This document shows, in pieces, positions 7,772 to 14,119 of a stretch of 26,557 nucleotides of DNA. Both the position numbers and the translations under genes were made by a program. The stretch is from Anaerorhabdus sp036641015 (lineage in GTDB: Bacteria > Bacillota_I > Bacilli_A > Erysipelotrichales > Erysipelotrichaceae). How positions within the stretch are numbered: position 1 is the first letter of the stretch; each line of letters begins with the position of its first letter. A model generated the notes under the pieces. That model ran no database searches. It was not told the DNA's origin and was given only the letters and a program-made list of their open reading frames with translations. Location of the stretch: contig NZ_JAVWFO010000024.1 in assembly GCF_036641015.1 (NCBI RefSeq), positions 1-26,557 on the forward strand, read 5' to 3'.

Positions 7772-8666
7772 TATTTACCTCTTGAACAATTTTATTTTTT
7801 TCCAAGTATTTTGCAATACCATTTGAATCGTTATCATCTGTAATTTCATACGCAGCTTTTTTAACACTGTCCATTGCATTACTCATAGCTACTCCATACT
7901 TTACTAATTTGATCATTGATAAATCATTTTCACCATCACCAAACGCTACTATTTCTTCTTTTTTTATTCCTAAAGATTTCGCAAGACCAAGTAGTGCATC
8001 ACCTTTATTTATACCAAGATGTGTCGTCTCAATCCATGTAGGTGATGTTAATGCAAAGTGATATTTATCACCATATTTTTCAATTAATAAATTATATAAT
8101 TCAGTTAAGTTTTTTTCTTCATCTGCAAAACATAATTTATTTATAGGTTGATTAATTTCATCATAATTTTCAATGTAAATTATATTTGTATAATTATTTT
8201 TTCTTTGATCATGAATTATTTTAAAATTGCCCGCTGTCCATGGAGTATCATCTGAAATATTATTTTTAATTCTATATTCTTTTTTTATTTCTTTTAGTTC
8301 GCTTGGAATATAATCAAAAATCGTATCATCTACAACTCCAAGAATTTCTACATTAAATAATTTTGCATCATTAAATAAATTTTTAATTTCCTCTTTTTTT
8401 AACTGACTAATTATTTTATGTTCAAGTGTGTTCGCATTTGTTAATGTTGCACCATTAGCTCCTATGTAGTATCCATTGTATTCATCAACTTTGAGTTGTT
8501 GCCCATAGTTGATTAACGATAGATGACTTCTTCCTGAAGCTAATACTAAACATATTCCTTCTTCTTGTGCCTTAATTAAACATTGTTTTGTTTCAACAGA
8601 TATTTCTGATTTTGAATTTAATAATGTTCCATCTAAATCTGTCGCAATCATTTTTATTTTATCCAT
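7764..8666 (-). CDS. Cof-type HAD phosphatase
   Basis: A 300-residue HAD-superfamily type IIB (Cof/YwpJ-like) phosphatase. Motif I is DLDGT near residue 10 with the nucleophilic Asp, motif II is LASGR near residue 43, and motif IV is FGDGENDLSMIK near residue 245 with NAM and a final lysine-rich helix after it. The TSPTWIETTHLGINKGDAL segment places the motif III Lys. Such enzymes dephosphorylate sugar phosphates or flavin/pyridoxal phosphates. It overlaps the upstream HAD gene by one base (TAATG) and the downstream regulator by 8. The second HAD in a row suggests either two different phosphorylated intermediates or diverged duplicates. Confidence 0.93.
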   Translation of the reverse strand: MDKIKMIATDLDGTLLNSKSEISVETKQCLIKAQEEGICLVLASGRSHLSLINYGQQLKVDEYNGYYIGANGATLTNANTLEHKIISQLKKEEIKNLFNDAKLFNVEILGVVDDTIFDYIPSELKEIKKEYRIKNNISDDTPWTAGNFKIIHDQRKNNYTNIIYIENYDEINQPINKLCFADEEKNLTELYNLLIEKYGDKYHFALTSPTWIETTHLGINKGDALLGLAKSLGIKKEEIVAFGDGENDLSMIKLVKYGVAMSNAMDSVKKAAYEITDDNDSNGIAKYLEKNKIVQEVNNE

Positions 8667-9454
8667 TACTTTAATCCTTCTTGAAACCAGTCAAAGTGTT
8701 GACAGGCATTATATAAACCATCATGTTCAATATTCCCAGTTACATAATCCGCAACTTTTTTTAATTCATCTTTTGCATTGCCCATCGCTATCCCTAATGC
8801 AGCTGTTTCAATCATATTAATATCATTGTAACCATCACCAAACGCTGCAATTTCATCTTTATTTATCGCAAACATTTGTGCGCATTCAATCATACTAAAG
8901 GACTTATTTATACCCTTTGCTGTAAGTTCATTTGCGAAACCAAGATTTAAATTTTCACTATTACTACAAGTGATAGTAATTTCATCTTTTAAATTTTGAT
9001 CATGTGTATAATACAGTAAATGAATTAATTTCTCTCCATTGTATTTTTTTACATCCGGAGACATATTATATAATCTTACAAATATATTTTTAATATCTTT
9101 TAAATCTTCACTCAAATAATTATCTCCTGTATCACTTGTCCAGCGATAAGGTATTTTGTTTTTAGAGAATATTTCTAATGCTTTTAATATATCTAAATCA
9201 TCAATAAAATGAGATTTCACTAATTTATTATTTATATATATTTGAGCTCCATTCGCACAAACCATGGCATCCATTAGTTCATAGTAGTGTCGAGGAAGTT
9301 TAATCATCTCTGCTTCTGTTCTACTTGTACATATAGCGATTTTAATCCCTAGTTCTTTTAATTTTTTAAATGCGTACTTTGTTGTCTCTGGAGAATCATG
9401 AATACTATTCAAGTAAGTAGTTCCATCGATATCAAAAAATATCATTCTAATCAT
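8666..9454 (-). CDS. Cof-type HAD phosphatase
   Basis: A 262-residue HAD type IIB phosphatase. Motif I is DIDGT at about residues 8-12, motif II is CTSR near 42-45, and motif IV is FGDGYNDINMIE near 205, followed by GIAMGNA. It is shorter in the cap domain than the next gene. The start has AGAGG and lies 17 bases after the SIS gene; the stop overlaps the next gene in TAATG, so both HADs are translationally coupled. It differs from its neighbour at nearly every cap position, so it is not a recent duplicate. The substrate cannot be read from sequence; genomic context suggests a phosphosugar. Confidence 0.92.
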   Translation of the reverse strand: MIRMIFFDIDGTTYLNSIHDSPETTKYAFKKLKELGIKIAICTSRTEAEMIKLPRHYYELMDAMVCANGAQIYINNKLVKSHFIDDLDILKALEIFSKNKIPYRWTSDTGDNYLSEDLKDIKNIFVRLYNMSPDVKKYNGEKLIHLLYYTHDQNLKDEITITCSNSENLNLGFANELTAKGINKSFSMIECAQMFAINKDEIAAFGDGYNDINMIETAALGIAMGNAKDELKKVADYVTGNIEHDGLYNACQHFDWFQEGLK

Positions 9455-9471
9455 ATTTTGCCTCTTCTCTA

Positions 9472-10194
9472 TTAATACAATTTAATTCTGCCATCATATT
9501 TTTTATATATACTATCATTATCATATCCATCTACATTTTGTGATTGGAATACCGGTACCTTCACCCCTTGAGCAGCACATATTTTTATAGCTTCTGATAC
9601 AATCGTATTCATTAAAAACATACTAGTGATTGTAGTTCCTGGACCTGTTAAAATTCCATCTACATTTAACAGTGCATCACCTGTTGGTACCATGTTATCT
9701 AACACACTATCTGCACATTCAAATAAACGTTTCCCTGAAGCATGTCTACTTGTAGTATTTTTCGATTGTTCCAAGTTAGTTAAAGCAACTACGTAAATTC
9801 CCTCTTTTTGACAGCGCATAGCCATTTCAACCGGAACTGCATTGCGACCTGAATTACTTGTAATAATCATGATGTCACCTTTTTCAATTTTATAATTATC
9901 AAAAATAATATCAGCAAGTCCAGAAAGTTTTTCTACTGCACACCCTCGTCTTGCTCCGAATGAAGAAAGTACATCTGGATCTAACATTGCATTCACGTTT
10001 CCTAAACCTCCTGCTCTTGCATACATTTCTATACCTACCATATGGGAGTGACCTGTTCCAAAAACATGAATTATTTTATCTTCTTTAATATTGTTAGCGA
10101 ACATCTCGGCTAATTTTTCTATTTCATCCTTATTTGCTTCCGCTACTCGATGAAGTAATTCATCAATTTTATTCATATATTCAAATGTATACAT
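9472..10194 (-). CDS. SIS-domain phosphosugar-binding protein (UPF0309/COG4821-like)
   Basis: A 240-residue single SIS-domain protein. The phosphosugar-binding loops are visible: VFGTGHSHM around residues 44-52 and the Ser-rich TSNSGRN at 112-118. MLDPDVLSSFGARRG and TGDALLNVDG are typical of the UPF0309/COG4821 group rather than GmhA or GlmS. The family is expected to bind or isomerise phosphorylated (often N-acetylated amino) sugars; no reaction is established. The start is the ATG at 10192-10194, with AAGGAGG 6 bases upstream. It is the first gene of the minus-strand operon with two HAD phosphatases and a YhfZ-like regulator, and diverges from the ceramidase-like gene. Confidence 0.92.
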   Translation of the reverse strand: MYTFEYMNKIDELLHRVAEANKDEIEKLAEMFANNIKEDKIIHVFGTGHSHMVGIEMYARAGGLGNVNAMLDPDVLSSFGARRGCAVEKLSGLADIIFDNYKIEKGDIMIITSNSGRNAVPVEMAMRCQKEGIYVVALTNLEQSKNTTSRHASGKRLFECADSVLDNMVPTGDALLNVDGILTGPGTTITSMFLMNTIVSEAIKICAAQGVKVPVFQSQNVDGYDNDSIYKKYDGRIKLY

Positions 10195-10222
10195 ATTTAC
10201 CTCCTTGAATATTTATACACAG

Positions 10223-10268
10223 ATTATAACATACCAATATACATTTTTATATATATTGGTATATAATA
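10223..10268. promoter_or_regulatory. Divergent promoter and operator of the ceramidase-like/SIS divergon
   Basis: Two perfect 11-base inverted arms, ATACCAATATA (10231-10241) and TATATTGGTAT (10252-10262), are separated by 10 bases. Each arm abuts a -10-like element: GTTATAAT on the minus strand (TATAAT at plus 10223-10228) for the SIS operon and TATATAAT on the plus strand (10261-10266) for the ceramidase-like gene. The arrangement is that of a repressor operator controlling both directions. The YhfZ-like regulator at 6848-7771 is the natural candidate; this is inference. Confidence 0.7.
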
Positions 10269-10288
10269 GTTTTAGTGAGGTAATATCT

Positions 10289-11434
10289 ATGAAATACGCA
10301 ATGTCATCAATTAATATTAATCCCCCTTTCCCTATTAAGCTAGGCGGCTTCATTCAACAAGTTAACCCTGTATCTACGATACACGATGATCTACATGCAC
10401 GAATCATATCATTCGCTGACCAAGGTAAGAAAGTTTATCTTGTTTCTTGTGATAATTTAGGTTTTAAAATCAATGTTCAAAACGAAATACAAAATAAACT
10501 AGGACCTAACTGCACAGTAATCTTATCTTGTACCCATACTCACTTTGCCCCAGACTCAACAAATACAGAGTATCAGGAATACTTTATTAATAAAGTTTAT
10601 AATGAATGCATGTCTTTGGTTTATACTACCGGAGACTTATCTATTAAATATGTACACGAAAAATTTGATAAAATTGGTAAAAGTAGAATTTCTAATCATA
10701 TCGCAAATGTAGTATTACAAGTATTATCTATTTTCGACAAAGATAAATGCATCGCAACAATCATCACTCATAACTGCCATCCAACTATTTTATCAGGTGA
10801 TACTCCATATATATCTAGTGAGTATCCCGGTTATGTTATTAAGAAACTTTCCAAAGATTATAAAGATGTATTTTTCTCTTTCTTTCAAGGGGCTACTGGT
10901 GATATCAGTTCTAGATTCACTAGAATAACTCAAGATTATGCAGGAGTTGAATATTTAGGAAATATTTTAGTCGACGAAATAAAAAAGATAATTAACACTC
11001 CTTCTGTATTTAAATCGTTTAATACATTTGATATCCACGAACACGTAATACCTATGGAACATGATTTATCGCCTATCAATCTATCTGATATACCTTTAGA
11101 CTTAACCGAGAGAGAAAAAGAAACCATCGATATTGGAATCAAAGTGAGAGAAAGACTTCTACATAACATTGATAGTCTTGATAAAGAAATAGTTATCTCA
11201 TCACTTAAACTGGAATCCATTAATCTTATATTTGCACCTAACGAATTATTCAGTTATTATACTAAAGCAATTGACGAAGATAATTCCGTACTAATTTGTT
11301 ATTCCAACGGTTACTCTCCTTACGTGTCAGGTATTAATGAAAACTATATTACCTACGAAACTTTCACAGATACCCTTACCACAGATACTAAGCATAAGAT
11401 ATTTGACACTATTCACATACTTTCATCTTTATAG
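10289..11434 (+). CDS. Neutral/alkaline ceramidase-like hydrolase
   Basis: A 381-residue protein of the neutral ceramidase N-terminal-domain superfamily. Landmarks in order: LGGF near residue 20, CTHTHFAPD (81-89, zinc-type His83/His85), HNCHPTIL (161-168, His164 as a second ligand), FFQGATGDISSR (198-209, around the nucleophilic serine region), and GYSPYVSGINENYITYET near the end, which resembles the Glu/Tyr zinc-site region. There is no signal peptide and no C-terminal beta-sandwich domain, so it is probably cytoplasmic and half the length of secreted ceramidases. Its true substrate may be another N-acyl compound. The ATG at 10289 is preferred over upstream codons because GAGG precedes it and the upstream codons run through the operator. 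It is the only plus-strand member of the divergon. Confidence 0.85.
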   Translation: MKYAMSSININPPFPIKLGGFIQQVNPVSTIHDDLHARIISFADQGKKVYLVSCDNLGFKINVQNEIQNKLGPNCTVILSCTHTHFAPDSTNTEYQEYFINKVYNECMSLVYTTGDLSIKYVHEKFDKIGKSRISNHIANVVLQVLSIFDKDKCIATIITHNCHPTILSGDTPYISSEYPGYVIKKLSKDYKDVFFSFFQGATGDISSRFTRITQDYAGVEYLGNILVDEIKKIINTPSVFKSFNTFDIHEHVIPMEHDLSPINLSDIPLDLTEREKETIDIGIKVRERLLHNIDSLDKEIVISSLKLESINLIFAPNELFSYYTKAIDEDNSVLICYSNGYSPYVSGINENYITYETFTDTLTTDTKHKIFDTIHILSSL

Positions 11435-11458
11435 AACCTAATTAACTAGGTTCTTTTT
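11433..11458 (+). terminator. Intrinsic terminator of the ceramidase-like gene
   Basis: AGAACCTA and TAGGTTCT pair around a 6-base loop, followed by TTTTT at 11454-11458. It lies immediately after the stop codon and runs directly into the parS palindrome. Confidence 0.85.
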
Positions 11459-11485
11459 ATATGTTTCACGTGAAACATATAAAAA
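11454..11485. promoter_or_regulatory. parS: parS site 1 (ParB binding)
   Basis: The 16-base core TGTTTCACGTGAAACA at 11462-11477 is a fully palindromic version of the bacterial parS consensus bound by ParB/Spo0J. Here the symmetry continues outwards to a 32-base perfect palindrome. It lies in the convergent gap between the ceramidase-like gene and serS, about 10 kb from the predicted unwinding site, where origin-proximal parS sites are expected. parA and parB are not in the window. Confidence 0.95.
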
Positions 11486-11506
11486 AGAAGTAGTTTCCTA
11501 CTTCTT
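11481..11506 (-). terminator. Intrinsic terminator of serS
   Basis: On the minus strand AAGAAGTAG pairs with CTACTTCTT across a GAAA loop and is followed by TTTTTT-type sequence shared with the flank of parS site 1. The stem includes the serS stop codon (plus 11498-11500). Confidence 0.85.
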
Positions 11507-12778
11507 GATTACTTCCTTACCACCCATATACATTCTTAATGCTTCTGGTATTCTTACACTACCATCTTCATTTAAGTTATTTTCTAAAAACGCTATTAAA
11601 GTTCGTGGAGGAGCAACAACAGTGTTATTTAATGTGTGTGCAAAGTATTTGCCATTTTCACCATTCACTCTGATTCCAAGACGTCTTGCTTGAGCATCAC
11701 CCAAATTTGAACAACTTCCTACTTCAAAATACTTCTTTTGTCTTGGTGACCAAGCTTCAACATCACAACTCTTAACTTTAAGATCAGCTAAATCTCCTGA
11801 ACAACACTCTAGTGTTCTTACTGGAATATCTAATGATCTAAAGAATTCCACTGAATGTTGCCACATTTTATTATACCAATCCATACTATCTTCTGGTTTG
11901 CATACAACTATCATTTCTTGTTTTTCAAATTGATGTACGCGATATATTCCTCTTTCTTCAATACCGTGAGCTCCAACTTCTTTTCTAAAACATGGTGAAT
12001 AGCTAGTTAAAGTGTGAGGTAATGTTTTTTCATCTAATATAGTATCAATAAATTTACCAATCATCGAATGTTCTGAAGTGCCAATTAAATAAAGGTCTTC
12101 CCCCTCAATCTTATACATCATATTTTCCATTTCCGCAAAACTCATAACACCTGTAACAACATCACTACGAATCATAAACGGTGGAATACAGTAAATAAAT
12201 CCTTTATCAATCATGAAATCTCTAGCATATGACAATATAGCTGATTGAAGTCTTGCGATATCTCCCATAAGATAGTAAAATCCATTACCACTTGTTTTTC
12301 TTGCGCTATCTAAATCAATACCACCTAGATTTTCCATTATATCTGAATGGTATGGGATTTCATAATCAGGCACTACTGGTTCTCCAAAACGTTCAATTTC
12401 AACATTTTCTGTATCATCTTTACCAATAGGTACAGTAGAGTCTATAAGATTAGGTATAGTTAGCATAATTTCTTTTATCTTAGCTTCTAATACAACCTCT
12501 TTTTCTTCAAGAGCTTTGATTTCATCACCAATATGTGCGATAGCTTCTTTAGTTTCTTGAGCCTTTTCTTTTAACCCCTGTTGCATCAAAGTACCAATTT
12601 CTTTTGATTTTGAATTTCTCAACGCACGTAACTCATCTGCCTTTGTTTTTACTTCTCTGAAATCCTTATCCAACAAAATAACTTCATCAACTAAAGCTAA
12701 TTTGCCTTCTTGGAACTTCTTTCTAATGTTTTCTTTTACTAATTCAGCATTTTCTCTAATTAATTTAATATCTAGCAT
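11498..12778 (-). CDS. serS: Seryl-tRNA synthetase
   Basis: SerS charges tRNA-Ser and, indirectly, tRNA-Sec. The 426 residues match the family. Residues ~1-110 form the long antiparallel coiled-coil arm that grips the tRNA variable arm (alternating Lys/Glu helices). The class II catalytic core follows, with motif 2 around FRKEVGAHGIEERGIYRVHQFEKQE and motif 3 near NNTVVAPPRTLIAFLEN. The start has GGAGGAG closely upstream. Expression is controlled by the T-box leader immediately upstream, whose specifier reads UCU (Ser), which agrees with the enzyme. The gene is monocistronic between its leader and a terminator overlapping its stop codon, and a parS site flanks it on each side. Confidence 0.98.
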   Translation of the reverse strand: MLDIKLIRENAELVKENIRKKFQEGKLALVDEVILLDKDFREVKTKADELRALRNSKSKEIGTLMQQGLKEKAQETKEAIAHIGDEIKALEEKEVVLEAKIKEIMLTIPNLIDSTVPIGKDDTENVEIERFGEPVVPDYEIPYHSDIMENLGGIDLDSARKTSGNGFYYLMGDIARLQSAILSYARDFMIDKGFIYCIPPFMIRSDVVTGVMSFAEMENMMYKIEGEDLYLIGTSEHSMIGKFIDTILDEKTLPHTLTSYSPCFRKEVGAHGIEERGIYRVHQFEKQEMIVVCKPEDSMDWYNKMWQHSVEFFRSLDIPVRTLECCSGDLADLKVKSCDVEAWSPRQKKYFEVGSCSNLGDAQARRLGIRVNGENGKYFAHTLNNTVVAPPRTLIAFLENNLNEDGSVRIPEALRMYMGGKEVIKK

Positions 12779-12792
12779 TTCTATTCTCCTCC

Positions 12793-12829
12793 AAAATAAA
12801 AAGATACCACCCTATTAAGGGACGATATC
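12793..12829 (-). terminator. Conditional terminator of the serS T-box
   Basis: The minus-strand stem GATATCGTCCCT/AGGGTGGTATC with a short loop is followed by TTTTTATTTT. It competes with the antiterminator formed by the GGTGGCAAC T-box sequence. Confidence 0.85.
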
Positions 12830-12850
12830 TCGTGTTGCCACCCTCATTGC

Positions 12851-12874
12851 AATATGTTTCACGTGAAACATATT
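12851..12874. promoter_or_regulatory. parS: parS site 2, inside the serS T-box leader
   Basis: Core TGTTTCACGTGAAACA at 12855-12870, identical to parS site 1, with symmetric AATA/TATT flanks making a 24-base perfect palindrome. It lies between Stem I and the antiterminator of the T-box, so it is transcribed. The two sites are 1.39 kb apart and bracket serS. Confidence 0.95.
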
Positions 12875-13021
12875 ACCACTCAATACAGATAACGGTGTCC
12901 CGGAAAGGTTCCCTTTCACTCAAAGGTAGATTTCAAATCAATATATTATAGCTTTCACCAACCGCTATTTCTCTATGCATACAATTGATTTTACTTATCC
13001 TTATCAACGATTTGTATCTAC

Positions 13022-13050
13022 ATTTAAACACTCACACTTAGGTTTGTCAA
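13022..13050 (-). promoter_or_regulatory. Promoter of the serS T-box leader
   Basis: On the minus strand a consensus TTGACA (plus 13045-13050) and TTAAAT (plus 13022-13027, preceded by TG) are separated by 17 bases. Transcription should start about 13015. Its -35 overlaps the -35 of the divergent lipoprotein promoter. Confidence 0.75.
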
Positions 13051-13073
13051 GGTTTGTTTAACAGTGCTATAAT
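13044..13073 (+). promoter_or_regulatory. Promoter of the lipoprotein gene
   Basis: TTGTCA (13044-13049) and TATAAT (13068-13073) are separated by 18 bases. Transcription should start near 13080, which makes the ATG at 13079 an unlikely start and favours the ATG at 13097. Confidence 0.75.
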
Positions 13074-13096
13074 AAATTATGAAAGATGGTGACTCT

Positions 13097-13969
13097 ATGA
13101 AAAAAATACTAACAATCTTGGCATTATCATTAATATTAATAGGATGTTCAGACAAATCAAATGAGCCAAAAGAATTAACATTTGATGAAAAAATGTTACT
13201 CTTAATTCAAGAATGTATATCTGACTATAACACCAATGTTGCAGCAGATTCTATCATACATACAATTGATACCCCTGCACTTCCAGTGCAAATCATTACA
13301 ATACCACAAATTGAATCCTTAAAAGATTTAAAAGAAAGAAGCGATGATCACAGCAATGCAGTTTATATTGCTGAATTACCTATCGATCAATACAAAATGG
13401 TATTTCACTTATACGGAGAGTGCGATAGTTTTTGGCAATGCGGAGAAGCAAGCTTTGAGGTAGACACCGAAACAATTATGCCAAATAACCCTCAACTATC
13501 AAGTGTCAAATCTATTCTAGATCCTTTGCTAGATAAAAATAGAGAAGTATTTAACTATTTATACGGAATCGGTGCAGATTTAGATGAAGTTGAAAGTGAA
13601 AAATATCCTGGATACTATAAAGTCATTTACACAGCAGGTATAGAAAATCCAACATCAATTGATCAAATTAAAACTTATGTTGAAGAAACTTTTGATAAAA
13701 CTTTCATATCTAAATTTTATCCAGAAGTATTTGAATCAGAGTCTCCTATATATATCGAAGATGATGGAACTTTATATTGCATCCAAAATACTCCAAGCAT
13801 TACAGATGAAATTGTATACGACACATCTTTGATTATTTCATCACAAGAAATTGAAAATGAAATTTTGATTGATATAGTTTCATCTTATGGAGAAATTATT
13901 GATCCAGAATTAAAAAGAATAATCATCACAAAAAGTGAAAATGGTTACCGATTAGGTGGATTATATTAA
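13097..13969 (+). CDS. Predicted lipoprotein of unknown function
   Basis: A 290-residue protein that I do not recognise. It begins with a lipoprotein signal peptide (MKKILTILALSLILIGC); the lipobox L-I-G-C places the acylated cysteine at residue 17, followed by SDKSNEP. After cleavage it should be anchored on the outer face of the membrane. The mature part is acidic, rich in Ile, Asp and Glu, with no clear catalytic motif and no further membrane segments. Cysteines are few (Cys near 105 and 113 in the segment ECDSFWQCGE could form a disulfide). I chose this ATG because GGTG precedes it and the upstream in-frame ATG coincides with the predicted transcript start. It is monocistronic and ends at a long hairpin terminator. 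Confidence 0.85.
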   Translation: MKKILTILALSLILIGCSDKSNEPKELTFDEKMLLLIQECISDYNTNVAADSIIHTIDTPALPVQIITIPQIESLKDLKERSDDHSNAVYIAELPIDQYKMVFHLYGECDSFWQCGEASFEVDTETIMPNNPQLSSVKSILDPLLDKNREVFNYLYGIGADLDEVESEKYPGYYKVIYTAGIENPTSIDQIKTYVEETFDKTFISKFYPEVFESESPIYIEDDGTLYCIQNTPSITDEIVYDTSLIISSQEIENEILIDIVSSYGEIIDPELKRIIITKSENGYRLGGLY

Positions 13970-14003
13970 CTTGAATTATTTTCTAGTTTTTTCGTAAAAT
14001 TTT

Positions 14004-14078
14004 ACCCTCTAAATGCATAAATTAATGGATAGTTATCCATCAATTTATTTTCATTGCAAATTAGAGGGTTTTATTTTG
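14004..14078 (+). terminator. Long two-tier hairpin terminator after the lipoprotein gene
   Basis: Outer arms ACCCTCTAA (14004-14012) and TTAGAGGGT (14061-14069) enclose a second hairpin (14018-14031 with 14034-14047, one mismatch, two-base apex GT). TTTTATTTT follows. It can end lipoprotein transcription; its size is unusual for a plain terminator. Confidence 0.7.
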
Positions 14079-14092
14079 ACTGAAATATATAA

Positions 14093-14119
14093 AAAACAGC
14101 GATTATTCCTCGCTGTTTT
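14093..14119 (-). terminator. Intrinsic terminator of the gyrB-gyrA operon
   Basis: On the minus strand AAAACAGCGA pairs with TCGCTGTTTT over a 7-base loop, continuing into TTTTTT. The stem overlaps the last gyrA codons and the stop. Confidence 0.85.

Larger units (their letters stand above)
12779..13015 (-). promoter_or_regulatory. T-box riboswitch (serine) upstream of serS
   Basis: A ~235-base leader on the minus strand with the T-box elements in order. The distal Stem I region GGTTGGTGAAAGC is at plus 12951-12963. The specifier context GAAATCTACC holds UCU (Ser) at plus 12928-12930. A 24-base perfect palindrome (plus 12851-12874) occupies the Stem III position. The T-box sequence AGGGTGGCAACACG is at plus 12831-12844. 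A terminator stem (GATATCGTCCCT with AGGGTGGTATC) and T-run end it at plus 12793-12829. Uncharged tRNA-Ser should stabilise the antiterminator and raise serS. The palindrome is also a parS site. The 5' end is estimated from the promoter. Confidence 0.93.

Noticed and set aside
7764..9454. The two adjacent HAD genes as a recent tandem duplication
   Set aside because: Their sequences differ throughout except at catalytic motifs, and lengths differ (300 against 262 residues).
10205..10288. Upstream in-frame start that would extend the ceramidase-like protein by 28 residues
   Set aside because: It would translate the operator and -10 region; the ATG at 10289 has GAGG upstream and the family start follows it.
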